Assembly (NCBI RefSeq): GCF_024584805.1
Contig: NZ_CP075715.1
Location: forward strand, 5,014,526 to 5,078,525
Origin: Streptomyces sp. FIT100
GTDB taxonomy: Bacteria > Actinomycetota > Actinomycetes > Streptomycetales > Streptomycetaceae
Length of the DNA: 64,000 bases
Reading direction: 5' to 3'
Positions 1-8,488 of the stretch are shown here, in pieces. The notes below the pieces were generated by a model. The model did no database searches, was not told where the DNA came from, and was given only the letters and a program-made list of their open reading frames with translations. Position numbers and translations under genes: made by a program. Position 1 is the first letter of the stretch. The number at the start of each line of letters is the position of its first letter.

Positions 1-153
1 GGGGGTGGTCAGGCTAGTCGCCGCGGCAGGGCGTCAACACGGGGGTACGGAATCGCTTGGAGCCCTCGTGTGTTGGAGCAGGTGGCAGGGGATGCCGGTG
101 GTGTGTGACCGGGCAGCCCGAGTGACCGACCTGACACATATTGGAGGGCTGCA

Positions 154-666
154 ATGGCCGCGCAGACGCAGAGGGCCGTGCTGGCGGGCGGGTGCTTCTG
201 GGGGATGCAGGATCTGATCCGCCGGCTCCCGGGCGTGACCGCGACACGGGTCGGATACACCGGGGGTGACGTGCCGAACGCGACGTACCGCAACCACGGC
301 ACGCACGCGGAGGCCATTGAGATCCTTTTCGACCCCGAGAAGACCGACTTCCGCGCGATTCTGGAGCTCTTCTTCCAGATCCACGACCCGAGCACCAAGA
401 ACCGCCAGGGCAACGACATCGGCCTGAGCTACCGCTCGGCGATCTACTACGTGGACGACGAGCAGAAGCGGATCGCCGAGGACACCATCGCGGACGTGGA
501 CGCCTCCGGACTGTGGCCGGGCAAGGTCGTCACCGAGGTCGAGCCGGTCGGCCCCTTCTGGGAGGCCGAGCCCGAGCACCAGGACTACCTGGAGCGTTAC
601 CCGGACGGCTACACCTGCCACTTCCCGCGCCCGGGATGGCGACTGCCCGCCCGCGCGGAGGGCTGA
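154..666 (+). CDS. msrA: Peptide methionine-S-sulfoxide reductase MsrA
   Basis: This enzyme repairs oxidised methionine by reducing the S-epimer of methionine sulfoxide in proteins or as free amino acid, in the cytoplasm. The 170-residue product carries the catalytic motif GCFWG at residues 13-17 (nucleophile Cys14). The typical MsrA blocks GYTGG, YRNHGTHAEA, FFQIHDPS and HQDYLERYPDGYTCH follow in order. It is a compact, full-length single-domain form. GGAGGG lies 6 nt before the ATG. No resolving-Cys cluster is obvious beyond Cys206-type positions of longer homologues; only one further Cys (in GYTCHFPRP) is visible near the C-terminus. A second, decayed msrA lies at 22420-22840, so this copy is probably the working one in this region. 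The 153 bp upstream show no gene. Confidence 0.95.
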   Translation: MAAQTQRAVLAGGCFWGMQDLIRRLPGVTATRVGYTGGDVPNATYRNHGTHAEAIEILFDPEKTDFRAILELFFQIHDPSTKNRQGNDIGLSYRSAIYYVDDEQKRIAEDTIADVDASGLWPGKVVTEVEPVGPFWEAEPEHQDYLERYPDGYTCHFPRPGWRLPARAEG

Positions 667-708
667 CCGCCCGAGGCGTCCCGGCGACGGCCGCTTCGTA
701 CGCAATGC

Positions 709-737
709 CGGGCCCCGACCGATGCGGTCGGGGCCCG
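709..737. terminator. Hairpin terminator after msrA
   Basis: A perfect 12-bp stem (CGGGCCCCGACC, loop gatgc, GGTCGGGGCCCG) lies 43 nt after the msrA stop. There is no T-run, as is usual in Streptomyces. It probably ends msrA transcription and may also shield it from the convergent minus-strand genes. Confidence 0.75.
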
Positions 738-849
738 CAGTGCTGACCCAGCATGTTGCGGCGTCCGACGCTCTCCGACACTCCAGTTGGTCTCGACCGG
801 GGTACTCAGCGTGACGCCCGTGCTTGCGCCGATGCCGCGGCGTAGGTGG

Positions 850-999
850 GAGATCGGCGGCCGCGAGAGCGTGTTGATGCCGTTGCCTGGTCTCGGCCGG
901 TGTGAGGTAGCCGAAGATCTCGTGCTTGCGCAGGCGGCGGTTGCTGAAGGTATCGATGAAGGTGAAGACCTCGGCGCGGGCGGTGGCCCGGTCGGGCCA
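850..999 (-). pseudogene. IS3-family transposase C-terminal remnant
   Basis: On the minus strand one frame reads RATARAEVFTFIDTFSNRR followed by LRKHEIFGYLTPAETRQRH and HALAA. This is the recognisable C-terminal end of the integrase-type (orfB) transposase of IS3-family elements. Upstream, the DDE catalytic core is missing and the reading frame is lost within about 30 codons. No terminal inverted repeats were found, so this is a dead fragment. The 447-bp space between msrA and the lipoprotein gene holds nothing else recognisable. Confidence 0.6.
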
Positions 1000-1113
1000 G
1001 GTCCGGGTAGGCCTCGGACTTGCTCGACAGGTGCCCCTCTGGGCTTCGGTGGAATGTCAGCTCTGGTCGGAGTGGAGGACGGCGGTGTCGTCCAGGAGAA
1101 CGGGTCCGGCAGG

Positions 1114-1908
1114 TCAGGACGTAGCTCGCGTCGATGTGGGTTTGGGCGAGGTCGCACTCGTCGAGGCGGATGGGGCCGCAAACGTCGCGACCAGCCACTC
1201 GGTGCCGCCGCTCAGCCGTGCCGAGAAGCGGCGGAGTCGGCCGTCCGCGTCGATCCAGTAGCGGGTACGGCCTGGAGTGGTGCGGGCCGCCTCTGGGGCG
1301 GCCCCTTGAGGTGAGGTGGCGGACGGGCCGGCGAACACCGTGACGGGGACTCCTGCCACTTTCTCAGCACCGAGGCGGCGGGCGCCGCTGTGGAGCAGCA
1401 GTTGGGCGTTGTCGGGGCGGTCGGCGGCCAGGTTGAGCAGCAGAAGCAGCGTGGTGTCGATGGCGGACGCCCGGGGTGTGAGCGTGTGTGGGGCCCAGCC
1501 GTCGCGGGGCGGGTGTGAGGGCAGGGGGCCGGTCCAGTTGCGTTGTATGGAGACGGTGGTGCGGTTCCAGCGCAGGAGGTGGCGTCCGTGTTCGAGGACG
1601 CCGCCGTGGCCCTGGAGGACGGCGAGTCCGTCTCCGCGGCGCCAGTCGAGGCGACCGGTGAGCCGGGCGAAGTGTCCTTGGACGGGGATGTCAGCCGTGA
1701 CCTGGGCGACACCGTGCCGGTAGTTCGTGAACCGGGTGAGGGCTAGCAGTTCGGCCTGCGGGGTGGTCAGGGCGGGTGCGGTGGTGGCGGTGGCCGGGGC
1801 GGACGGCCTGTCCTGGGTGCAGGCCGAGGCGCTGAGGAGCGTCATGAGGGCCAGCGCGATGCCGCAGGCGGGGAGGCACGGCAGGGGGCGGTGCTCTGGC
1901 GGCGTCAT
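1114..1908 (-). CDS. Putative secreted lipoprotein
   Basis: The 264-residue product begins with a signal peptide ending in a lipobox-like SASAC (Cys about residue 30), so it is probably lipid-anchored on the outer face of the membrane. The remainder is a beta-rich domain of roughly 200 residues with alternating hydrophobic strands (for example VTADIPVQGHFARLTGRLDW and RYWIDADGRLRRFSARL). This resembles LppX/LprG-like outer-surface lipoproteins in style, but no specific family is recognised. Its ATG overlaps the stop of the upstream beta-helix gene by 4 nt (ATGA), implying translational coupling. The last 25 residues are low-complexity Ser/Thr/Ala. A neighbouring frame reads PIRLDECDLAQTHIDASYV there, so the C-terminus may have been altered by a frameshift near the transposase remnant. 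Confidence 0.6.
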   Translation of the reverse strand: MTPPEHRPLPCLPACGIALALMTLLSASACTQDRPSAPATATTAPALTTPQAELLALTRFTNYRHGVAQVTADIPVQGHFARLTGRLDWRRGDGLAVLQGHGGVLEHGRHLLRWNRTTVSIQRNWTGPLPSHPPRDGWAPHTLTPRASAIDTTLLLLLNLAADRPDNAQLLLHSGARRLGAEKVAGVPVTVFAGPSATSPQGAAPEAARTTPGRTRYWIDADGRLRRFSARLSGGTEWLVATFAAPSASTSATSPKPTSTRATS

Positions 1909-3287
1909 CGTGTGCCCGCACCGGGGCGGGGGCCCGTGGCGAGCAGGTCCGGGGCGGGGAGAGGTACGCGGTCGACGTGTACGTCGCCGGGCAGGTGGAG
2001 GGCGGGTGTGGCGGGTGCGCTGAGAGCCTTCGGGAGTTGTGGCTGGGTGGGAGGTGGGGTGACGTCGAGGAAGGCGATCCCGGCCGGTGGCTCGGCGGTG
2101 CGGGTTCGGGGCGCCGCGGCGGAGGACTGGCTGTTTCCCCTGGGGCAGGGTGCGGTGCGGGGGAGGTCTTCGGGAAGGGTGCGGTGCAGAGTGTTGCCGC
2201 GCAGGCAGTTGCCCTGACCGGGGGATCGGGCCGAAGCCTGGTAGATGATGTCGACCGAGTTGCCGGACAGGGCGTTGTCCTCCAGCCGGTTGCCCGAGGG
2301 AGGTACGTCCTCATGGGACGCGAGCACGATACCGGCGTGTGAGTTGCCGCTGACGCGGTTGCGCAGGACCGCGTTGCGCTGCCCGCCGGCAATGCCGATG
2401 CCGATCCCGAAGCCGCCGTCCGCCTGCTCGGGGGTGTCGGGGGCGTTGTTGTCGGAGACCACGTTGCCGACGACCACGGCGCCGGTCTGGGGTACGTAGG
2501 CTTCCTGGTAGTCGGTGCCGACGGTCAGGCCGACCCGGTTGCGGGTGAATCGGTTGCGCAGCACCCAGATGGGTCCGCTGGCGTTGGTGCCCTCGTAGCC
2601 GACGGCGTTGTGGTCGGCGATGTTGTCCTGCACGAGTACGTGGCAGGGCTTGCACTGGCCCACGTAGAGGCCCGAGTCGGCGCTCCCGGAGGCGTAGTTG
2701 CGCTCGATCACGCCGTGCCGGGCGTTGAACGCGTAGATGCCGTACAGGCCGTTGGCGTGAGCGGTGACGTAGCGGACGCGGAAGCCGTCGAGGGGAGGGA
2801 AGCGGGCCGGGTCCAGGTGCTGGTAGCCGTCGCTGCCGCGAGCGAGTCCGCCGCTGGCATCGCTCATACCGGTGACCAGGACGCCGTTGAGGAGGTGGTT
2901 GCGGACGGTCAGATTCTCCACGGAGACGCCTGCGGCGGTGACCACGATGCCGTTGGAGCGCCTGCCCTGGCCGTCGACGATGACGCGGTTGCGGTCGGTA
3001 CCCCGCAGCACCACGCGGTCGGTGCGCACCTGCACGCTCTCGTGGTACACGCCGGGCGAGACGAGCACCAGGTCGCCGGGGCGGGCCCGGTCGAGGGCGG
3101 CGTTGATGGTCGCCGCCTGCGCCGGCACCCGGATGGTGGCGGGCCGCGCCGAGCGGGCAGGGGCGTCGCCGTCGGTGCTGGTGGATGTTACCGAGCAGCC
3201 GGTGCACAGGAGCGAGGCCGCCAGCACGCCACGCAGCGTCGCAGCGCGCCAACGGCCAAGTACCCGGCGGGCGATGAGCGGCATCAT
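1905..3287 (-). CDS. Right-handed parallel beta-helix lipoprotein
   Basis: The 460-residue product has a short basic N-terminus, a hydrophobic stretch and a lipobox LLCTGC, predicting an exported lipoprotein. From about residue 50 (IRVPAQAATINAALDRARPG) to about 370 it shows repeated short strands of the type NGIVVTAAGVSVENLTVRNH, GLYGIYAFNARHGVIERNY and GNVVSDNNA. This is the pattern of NosD/pectin-lyase-like PbH1 coils. Such folds bind or process polysaccharides or serve as surface scaffolds, but no catalytic residues can be assigned by eye. The C-terminal 90 residues are Pro-rich. It is divergent from the DyP peroxidase gene with only 52 bp between the starts, and it overlaps the following lipoprotein gene by 4 nt. 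Confidence 0.75.
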   Translation of the reverse strand: MMPLIARRVLGRWRAATLRGVLAASLLCTGCSVTSTSTDGDAPARSARPATIRVPAQAATINAALDRARPGDLVLVSPGVYHESVQVRTDRVVLRGTDRNRVIVDGQGRRSNGIVVTAAGVSVENLTVRNHLLNGVLVTGMSDASGGLARGSDGYQHLDPARFPPLDGFRVRYVTAHANGLYGIYAFNARHGVIERNYASGSADSGLYVGQCKPCHVLVQDNIADHNAVGYEGTNASGPIWVLRNRFTRNRVGLTVGTDYQEAYVPQTGAVVVGNVVSDNNAPDTPEQADGGFGIGIGIAGGQRNAVLRNRVSGNSHAGIVLASHEDVPPSGNRLEDNALSGNSVDIIYQASARSPGQGNCLRGNTLHRTLPEDLPRTAPCPRGNSQSSAAAPRTRTAEPPAGIAFLDVTPPPTQPQLPKALSAPATPALHLPGDVHVDRVPLPAPDLLATGPRPGAGTR

Positions 3288-3339
3288 GTGCGGTTTCTCC
3301 CGATCCGTAAGAGCAGCGGCTTGCGCTTAGAGTACTCGC

Positions 3340-4653
3340 ATGACCACGCATAGTTACCAGCATGGTGGGCCAGGTGCGGAACAGCGGCTGTCGCGGCGAC
3401 GCAGGGCACTGGTGAAGGGCACGGTGGCCACGGCGGCTGCCGGTATCACCGGATACGCGGTCGGCGCGCGGGGCCGGCCGGCCGCTCCCCCGGACGGTGT
3501 GTCCCAGGCAGGAGGGGCTGGTGGCGATGGGGGGAACTCCCGGGCCGGGTCGTCCTGCGCACCGGGGATGGTGGCCGTGTCCGCTCGGGGCAGTCGCCAA
3601 GCCGGGGTTGACCGCCCGGTGCAGCCCCAGCAGCACATGGCTCTGTCCGTCTATGACCTGCCCGGAGCCGGACACCCGGACACGCCGGGCAGTGACTTCG
3701 TGCGCCGGAGTGCTGGACTTGTCGCCGAGTTGGGCACCCGTGTCCTCACGCTCACCGAGCAGGACGGTGACACTGCCTTGGGCGGACTCCCGCCTGGCGA
3801 CCTGAGCGTCACCGTAGGGGTGGGTCCACGTGTCGTGGCCGCCGTGGACAGCGGCCTGCCCGGCGCCCGTGAACTGCCCGGATTCGCCCGGGAGGAGATG
3901 CCTCACTCGGCCCGGGGCGGTGATCTGATGGTCCAGGTCTGCGCGTCGGACCCGCAGGTGGTGACGCTGGCCGACAGCGCCCTGAGAGCCTGGCTCCAGG
4001 AGCACTCGGCGGCGCCGTGCTGGTCGCAGGACGGCTTCCGGCCTCCTGCGCCGCCCGCACGGGCGGGACAGGCAGGGCAGGCAGGACAGCGGGCGCTGGT
4101 GCGCAATCTGCTGGGGTTCCTGGACGGCATCGTCGTACCGCGCACCGGACGGGAGTTGGACCAGGAGGTATGGCTGTCGGCCCCGGCCCGGGTGCGGGGC
4201 GGCACTGTCTCCGTGGTACGGCGCCTGCGGCTGGACGTGCCGCGTTTCCTCGCCCAGGACCTCGCACAGCAGGAGAGGGCGATCGGGCGGCGTCGCGAGG
4301 ACGGGGCGCCACTGAGCGGCGGCGGCCCAGACGCGCCCATGGATCTGGGCGCGAAGGCGCCGCAGGGCCGGTACCTGGTCCCCGCCATGGCGCACGCACG
4401 CCGTGCCAACCCCAACGGCACGGGCAGCGGTCTCATGCTGCGGCGCGGGTACAGCTACGCCAACGGACCCGAGGACCGCGGGCTGCTGTTCATCTGCTTC
4501 CAGCGTGAACTGCGCACCTTCGTGGCGACGCAACAGCGGCTGGACGACGGGGACGAGCTGTCCTCCTTCGCCACGGCCACCGCCTCCGGCACCTTTCTCG
4601 TGCTGCCGGGATTCACCGGGACGCGTCTGCTCGGTGCCCCCCTGCTCTCCTGA
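3340..4653 (+). CDS. Tat-exported DyP-type heme peroxidase
   Basis: DyP peroxidases use heme b and H2O2 to oxidise bulky substrates. In Streptomyces one such enzyme (DtpA) has been linked to maturation of the copper radical oxidase GlxA. The N-terminus carries a twin-arginine signal (SRRRRALVKG, residues 18-27) followed by an Ala/Gly-rich hydrophobic segment. The signature GFLDG lies at residues 259-263, with catalytic Asp262. The proximal heme-ligand region AHARRANP lies at 351-358 (His352), followed by RRGYSY. A low-complexity Ala/Gly/Gln insert (about 240-250) precedes the Asp motif. The start codon lacks a strong ribosome site. The 437-residue length is normal for the exported EfeB-like class. 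A GlxA-like gene lies 49 kb away in this window, but nothing links them directly. Confidence 0.9.
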   Translation: MTTHSYQHGGPGAEQRLSRRRRALVKGTVATAAAGITGYAVGARGRPAAPPDGVSQAGGAGGDGGNSRAGSSCAPGMVAVSARGSRQAGVDRPVQPQQHMALSVYDLPGAGHPDTPGSDFVRRSAGLVAELGTRVLTLTEQDGDTALGGLPPGDLSVTVGVGPRVVAAVDSGLPGARELPGFAREEMPHSARGGDLMVQVCASDPQVVTLADSALRAWLQEHSAAPCWSQDGFRPPAPPARAGQAGQAGQRALVRNLLGFLDGIVVPRTGRELDQEVWLSAPARVRGGTVSVVRRLRLDVPRFLAQDLAQQERAIGRRREDGAPLSGGGPDAPMDLGAKAPQGRYLVPAMAHARRANPNGTGSGLMLRRGYSYANGPEDRGLLFICFQRELRTFVATQQRLDDGDELSSFATATASGTFLVLPGFTGTRLLGAPLLS

Positions 4654-4680
4654 GCCTGGAAGTGGGCCTGGAGGAAACCA

Positions 4681-4720
4681 GGGGATCCGGGCCGCCCGTG
4701 CCGGGGTGGCCCGGATCCCC
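4681..4720. terminator. Bidirectional terminator between convergent genes
   Basis: A 13-bp perfect stem (GGGGATCCGGGCC and GGCCCGGATCCCC, 14-nt loop) sits between the stop codons of the DyP gene and the convergent SdrD-B gene. Confidence 0.75.
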
Positions 4721-4739
4721 CGGCTGACTCAGGCGGCTG

Positions 4740-6929
4740 TCAGGTACCCGCCCACATCCCGGCGTCCAGGTCATGGTCGACCGAACCGGGAGGGCCGGTC
4801 GTCACGTTCGCCACCGCGGTCGGGGCCTGGTTGTTGCCACCGGGCGGCGCGGCGTCCGAGTTGGTCGCCGGGTTACTGCCCGTGGTGGGCGTCCACGCCA
4901 GATCGGCGGGTGAGGTGATGTAGGGGGGCAGGTTGCTGACGTCGGCGGTGGTCTTGTCGAACTCCACCGTGTAGTCGGTGTTCGGCAGGAGCCCGTCGCG
5001 ATGGTCGAAGTAGTACTCGCCCTTGGCGTCGGTCTTCTTCCTCGCGATGACCCGCCCGGCCGGGTCCTTGAGGGTGACGGTCACATCCGGGATACCGAGG
5101 GTCTCGTCGTACCTGGCGTTCTGCGAGCCGCCGCCGTCGTCGAGCCAGACCCGGTTGCCGATCTGCACCGGCGGGTCGTCACATAGCAGTTCCAGGTCGC
5201 CCAGACCGTGGGCCTTGCCGAAGCCGCCGTCGGTGTCGTAGACAACCCCGAACCCGTCCTGCATCGCGTCACGGTGGCCCGTCGTCCGGTCGAACCACCC
5301 GATTCCGCCAGAGTTGATGACGCGGTACGGGTCCAGGACGGTGCTGGCGATCGTGTTCTGCTGCAGCGGGAGTGCGAGCGCGCCCTGCGCCGTCTCCCGA
5401 TGGCCGCTCCCGGTGTAGTAGGTGTCACCGGTGAACCACTCGTTGCCGCCCTGGGGGCGGGGGCATTCGACGCTGCCCTCCCAGTGGTAGGTGCCGTCGG
5501 ACTTGCGGCAGACCTTGTTGATGTCACCGCCCGTGATGGTGCTCTCGATGCCTCCGCCGGGGTTGGCGTTGGGGATCACCAGCCCGGACTGGTCGCCGAA
5601 CCGGTCGCGGAAGCCCAGGACCAGGCTGCCGTCGCGCTCGATCTCGATGTCGCTGAGCATGGGCTGCGGGTAGGCCAGGTACCCCATGGGGAACTGGGCC
5701 AGGTTGTCCTGCGTCCATGGCTTCCAGTCACCCGGCGTGGGGTCCTGGGCCGGGTCGCGGGGGAAGTTCAGCGGCTCGTCGACGATGGGTGCGGCACCGA
5801 ACGTGGTGGTGACGGGGTCGTACGTCCACACCACCGCGCGCAGCTTGGTGGCATCCTGCGTACTCTCGGCGGAGCAGACGCCGCCCACGTACACCACACC
5901 GTCGCGCACGCCCAGTCCCATCGGCCGCCAGTCGCCGGGAGGGGAGCAGGCGGAATCCGGGATCTTGACCGGCGGGCGCTTGAAACCGCCGGCCGTGGCC
6001 TGCGTCGCGTCATAGGTGTACAGATTCCCGTCGTTCATGTTGACGACGTACAGCTCCGAGCCGTCCGAGGAGATCTCGATGTCGCCGAGGGACTCCTTGC
6101 CGGGCCGGTTGGCGAACGGGGCGTCCACCCGATTGCTCTGGTTGTGTCCGGTGGTGCCCGCGTTCGGCACCGTCGCGAACACACTGGTGGCGCCGGTGGT
6201 CCTGTCGGTCACGTAGATCGCGCCCTGGCCGCCGGGGCCGTAGTCCGTGTGGCGTTTGGCGTAGGCCCCGGAGAAGAGTCGCTTGTCCTTCTTGCGGTAC
6301 GCCAGCCCGTAAACAGCGCCGGTGTTCTGGACCGTGGCGATCGGCCTCGGGTTCGTGGTGCTGCCCTGGGTGTCACCGCGGGAGTTGTACGGGAAGGTGA
6401 CCAGCGTCTTCTCGCCCGGCTTGGTCGCTGCCTGCATACAGGCCGTGACCAGGGTGGGGTTGTCCTGGCAGTAGTCGTCGGGATTCCACACGGCCATGTT
6501 GAGCGTGGCGTCCTGGCCGTACGCCATGTCCACGAAGTTGAGATGGGAGGACAGTCCTGTGCCGGCGAACGCCGGTTGCAGGAAGCCGGTGCCGGTGGCC
6601 GGGTCGTGCTTGTTCGGCCAGTTGATCAGCTCGACCTTGTACTTCCCTCCGGAGCGCCTCCAGGAGCTGAGGTTGACGGTGATAGTCCCGCTGGGACCGA
6701 CCGGGTAGGTCTGCGTCTGTCCTGACTGCTCGCTCGTGATGCGAACGGTCGCCCCGGCCAAGGCGGTCTGGATCTGCGGGTCGAGAGTGCCCTTCGCGGC
6801 GAACTCCCTGAACACATTGACCGTCAGCGTGCCCTCGCCGGGGTCGGCGGAGGCCGGCATGGCGGGCGCCAGCAGGGCGCTGGTACAAGTCAGTACCAGC
6901 ATCGCCCGCCAGACGGTTCGTCTGATCAT
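4740..6929 (-). CDS. Secreted beta-propeller protein with C-terminal SdrD-B domain
   Basis: The start chosen is the ATG at 6929, which has GGGGA 5 nt upstream and opens directly onto a signal peptide (MIRRTVWRAMLVLT to PASA). An ATG 10 codons earlier is possible but has no ribosome site. After the signal comes a beta-sandwich-like region (about 25-120). A long propeller-like region (about 170-550) follows, with repeated strands such as GDIEISSDGSELYVVNMNDG and LSDIEIERDGSLVLGFRDR. An SdrD-B/Cna-B-like domain (IGNRVWLDDGGG through VTVTLKDPAGRVIARK to FDHRDGLLPNTDYTVEF) comes at about 590-730 and ends with DHDLDAGMW. No LPXTG sorting signal or membrane anchor is visible, so it is probably released or non-covalently bound. 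A surface or matrix role is inferred; no enzymatic motif was seen. Confidence 0.8.
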   Translation of the reverse strand: MIRRTVWRAMLVLTCTSALLAPAMPASADPGEGTLTVNVFREFAAKGTLDPQIQTALAGATVRITSEQSGQTQTYPVGPSGTITVNLSSWRRSGGKYKVELINWPNKHDPATGTGFLQPAFAGTGLSSHLNFVDMAYGQDATLNMAVWNPDDYCQDNPTLVTACMQAATKPGEKTLVTFPYNSRGDTQGSTTNPRPIATVQNTGAVYGLAYRKKDKRLFSGAYAKRHTDYGPGGQGAIYVTDRTTGATSVFATVPNAGTTGHNQSNRVDAPFANRPGKESLGDIEISSDGSELYVVNMNDGNLYTYDATQATAGGFKRPPVKIPDSACSPPGDWRPMGLGVRDGVVYVGGVCSAESTQDATKLRAVVWTYDPVTTTFGAAPIVDEPLNFPRDPAQDPTPGDWKPWTQDNLAQFPMGYLAYPQPMLSDIEIERDGSLVLGFRDRFGDQSGLVIPNANPGGGIESTITGGDINKVCRKSDGTYHWEGSVECPRPQGGNEWFTGDTYYTGSGHRETAQGALALPLQQNTIASTVLDPYRVINSGGIGWFDRTTGHRDAMQDGFGVVYDTDGGFGKAHGLGDLELLCDDPPVQIGNRVWLDDGGGSQNARYDETLGIPDVTVTLKDPAGRVIARKKTDAKGEYYFDHRDGLLPNTDYTVEFDKTTADVSNLPPYITSPADLAWTPTTGSNPATNSDAAPPGGNNQAPTAVANVTTGPPGSVDHDLDAGMWAGT

Positions 6930-7591
6930 GTAATCCCCATCTCTGCTTGCAGTCGCCATGGAGTGGGGCCCAGAGCGGGTTTCGCTCGGAGTCCCGGTGG
7001 CCAGTGGCTTTCGGCAGGAGAGATGTGGGGCGGTCTTGGACGGCAGGCCCCTCGTGAGCCCTGATGAATCGGGCCCCTCGCTGCATCACAGCCACATGCG
7101 TAGCGCAGAGTAACAGGAGTGAATACAGATTGTGACGAAAGTGTCGAATGTGGCGCCCTCGGGCGCACCGAATCGGGGTCGGCACCAGCCGGTCCACTTC
7201 ATCGCTTTCCCGTGATCCACGCCTCGGCCCCCGTGCAGCGCATCTGGCCACCCTTGACCGCCCGGCCGAACGCGATCTGCCTGAGGGCGGGTCAACCGTT
7301 TCCCCTCGCCGAAGACTGCCGATGCCCCTCGACGGGCAGCTGGGCCGACTGATTCGCGTCGGCCATTGATTTTCAGAGCCGAGGGAAGTTCTGCCGCCTG
7401 GCCGTAGTTCGTCACGTGACGGATCGCGGTGCGGGCCCCGGTACGGCGCCTCGGCCATCCGGCGCTGTGTGATGAGGACACGCGGGACACGCAGCAGGTG
7501 GGCTGACCCGACCGCACCGGGCACAGGATGTCGGGTCCGGCACAGTGGGACTTCCCTAGCGTGGAGATCAGTAAGGGAAGGACGGCCAGGA
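6930..7591. other. Non-coding gap
   Basis: The 662 bp between the divergent SdrD-B and AraC genes show no credible coding frame. They contain one perfect 10-bp palindrome GTCACGTGAC (7411-7420), which could bind a regulator. Promoters of both flanking genes are expected here, but no clear -10/-35 pair was identified. Confidence 0.5.
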
Positions 7592-8458
7592 GTGCTGGAG
7601 CGGCTGAATGAGGCCATGGACTACGTCGAGGACCACCTCGGTGAGTCCATCGAAACGGCCGAGCTGGCCCGTATCGCCATGACGTCGGAGTATCACTTCC
7701 GGCGGATGTTCTCCGCGCTGGCGGGCATCCCGCTCTCCGAGTACGTCCGCCGTCGGCGGCTGACGCTCGCCGGGGCGGAAGTGCTCGCCGGGGAGCGGAC
7801 GCTGCTCGACGTCGCGGTGCGGTACGGGTACAGCTCGGGCGAGGCGTTCGCGCGTGCCTTTCGCGTCGTGCACGGGGTCGGTCCCGGCGAGGCGCGGCGG
7901 ACGGGCGCGGCGCTGCACTCCCAGCCGCGGATGTCCTTCCGGCTGATCGTCGAAGGGAGCAGCAGCATGCGGTACCGGGTAGTGGAGAAGGACGGGTTCA
8001 GGCTCGTGGGCAGGGGGACACAGGTCCCGTTGGTCTACGAGGGGATGAATCCGGCCATCGTGGAGTTCGTCAAGAGTATCGGCAAGGAGACGCTGGGGCG
8101 CTGGGAGGAGTATGCGGCGGGGGAGCCCGGCGGTGTCGTGGCCGCCGTCAGCAACCACTCCGCGGAGGACGCGGAAGGCACCGAACTCGACTATTTCCAC
8201 GGGGTGGTGAGCGACGCGGCGGTGCCCGGGGCTTCGGAGAGCCTCGACGTCGAGCCGGGGACGTGGGCGGTGTTCGAGTCCTCGGGAGAGTTCCCGCTGG
8301 CGGTCCAGTACCTCTGGCGGGATGTGTACACGCAGTGGTTCCCGTCGAACCCGTACCGGAGCCGGCCGGGTCCGTCGCTCTCGCGCACGCGCGTGTCCGA
8401 GGACGGTACGCACGCGGACGCGGAGCTGTGGATTCCGGTGGAGCGGGTCGGCGGCTGA
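7592..8458 (+). CDS. AraC-family regulator with GyrI-like effector domain
   Basis: A cytoplasmic transcription factor of the Rob/GyrI type. The N-terminal AraC/XylS double helix-turn-helix occupies roughly residues 1-105 (LNEAMDYVEDHLGESIETA, then EYHFRRMFSALAGIPLSEYV, then VAVRYGYSSGEAFARAFR). The C-terminal 160 residues (RYRVVEKDGFRLVGRG through VFESSGEFPL to DAELWIPV) match a GyrI-like/SOUL-type small-ligand or DNA-gyrase-inhibitor-like domain. The frame is open back to 7469, but the GTG at 7592 is preferred because it begins exactly at the conserved helix and follows a purine-rich stretch (GGAAGGA). It may control neighbouring genes or itself; the ligand is unknown. Confidence 0.85.
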   Translation: MLERLNEAMDYVEDHLGESIETAELARIAMTSEYHFRRMFSALAGIPLSEYVRRRRLTLAGAEVLAGERTLLDVAVRYGYSSGEAFARAFRVVHGVGPGEARRTGAALHSQPRMSFRLIVEGSSSMRYRVVEKDGFRLVGRGTQVPLVYEGMNPAIVEFVKSIGKETLGRWEEYAAGEPGGVVAAVSNHSAEDAEGTELDYFHGVVSDAAVPGASESLDVEPGTWAVFESSGEFPLAVQYLWRDVYTQWFPSNPYRSRPGPSLSRTRVSEDGTHADAELWIPVERVGG

Positions 8459-8461
8459 AGC

Positions 8462-8488
8462 CCGGCGCCGGGTAAACCCCGGCGCCGG
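8462..8488. terminator. Hairpin terminator after AraC-type gene
   Basis: An 11-bp GC stem (CCGGCGCCGGG, loop taaac, CCCGGCGCCGG) begins 4 nt after the stop codon. No T-run follows. Confidence 0.7.
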
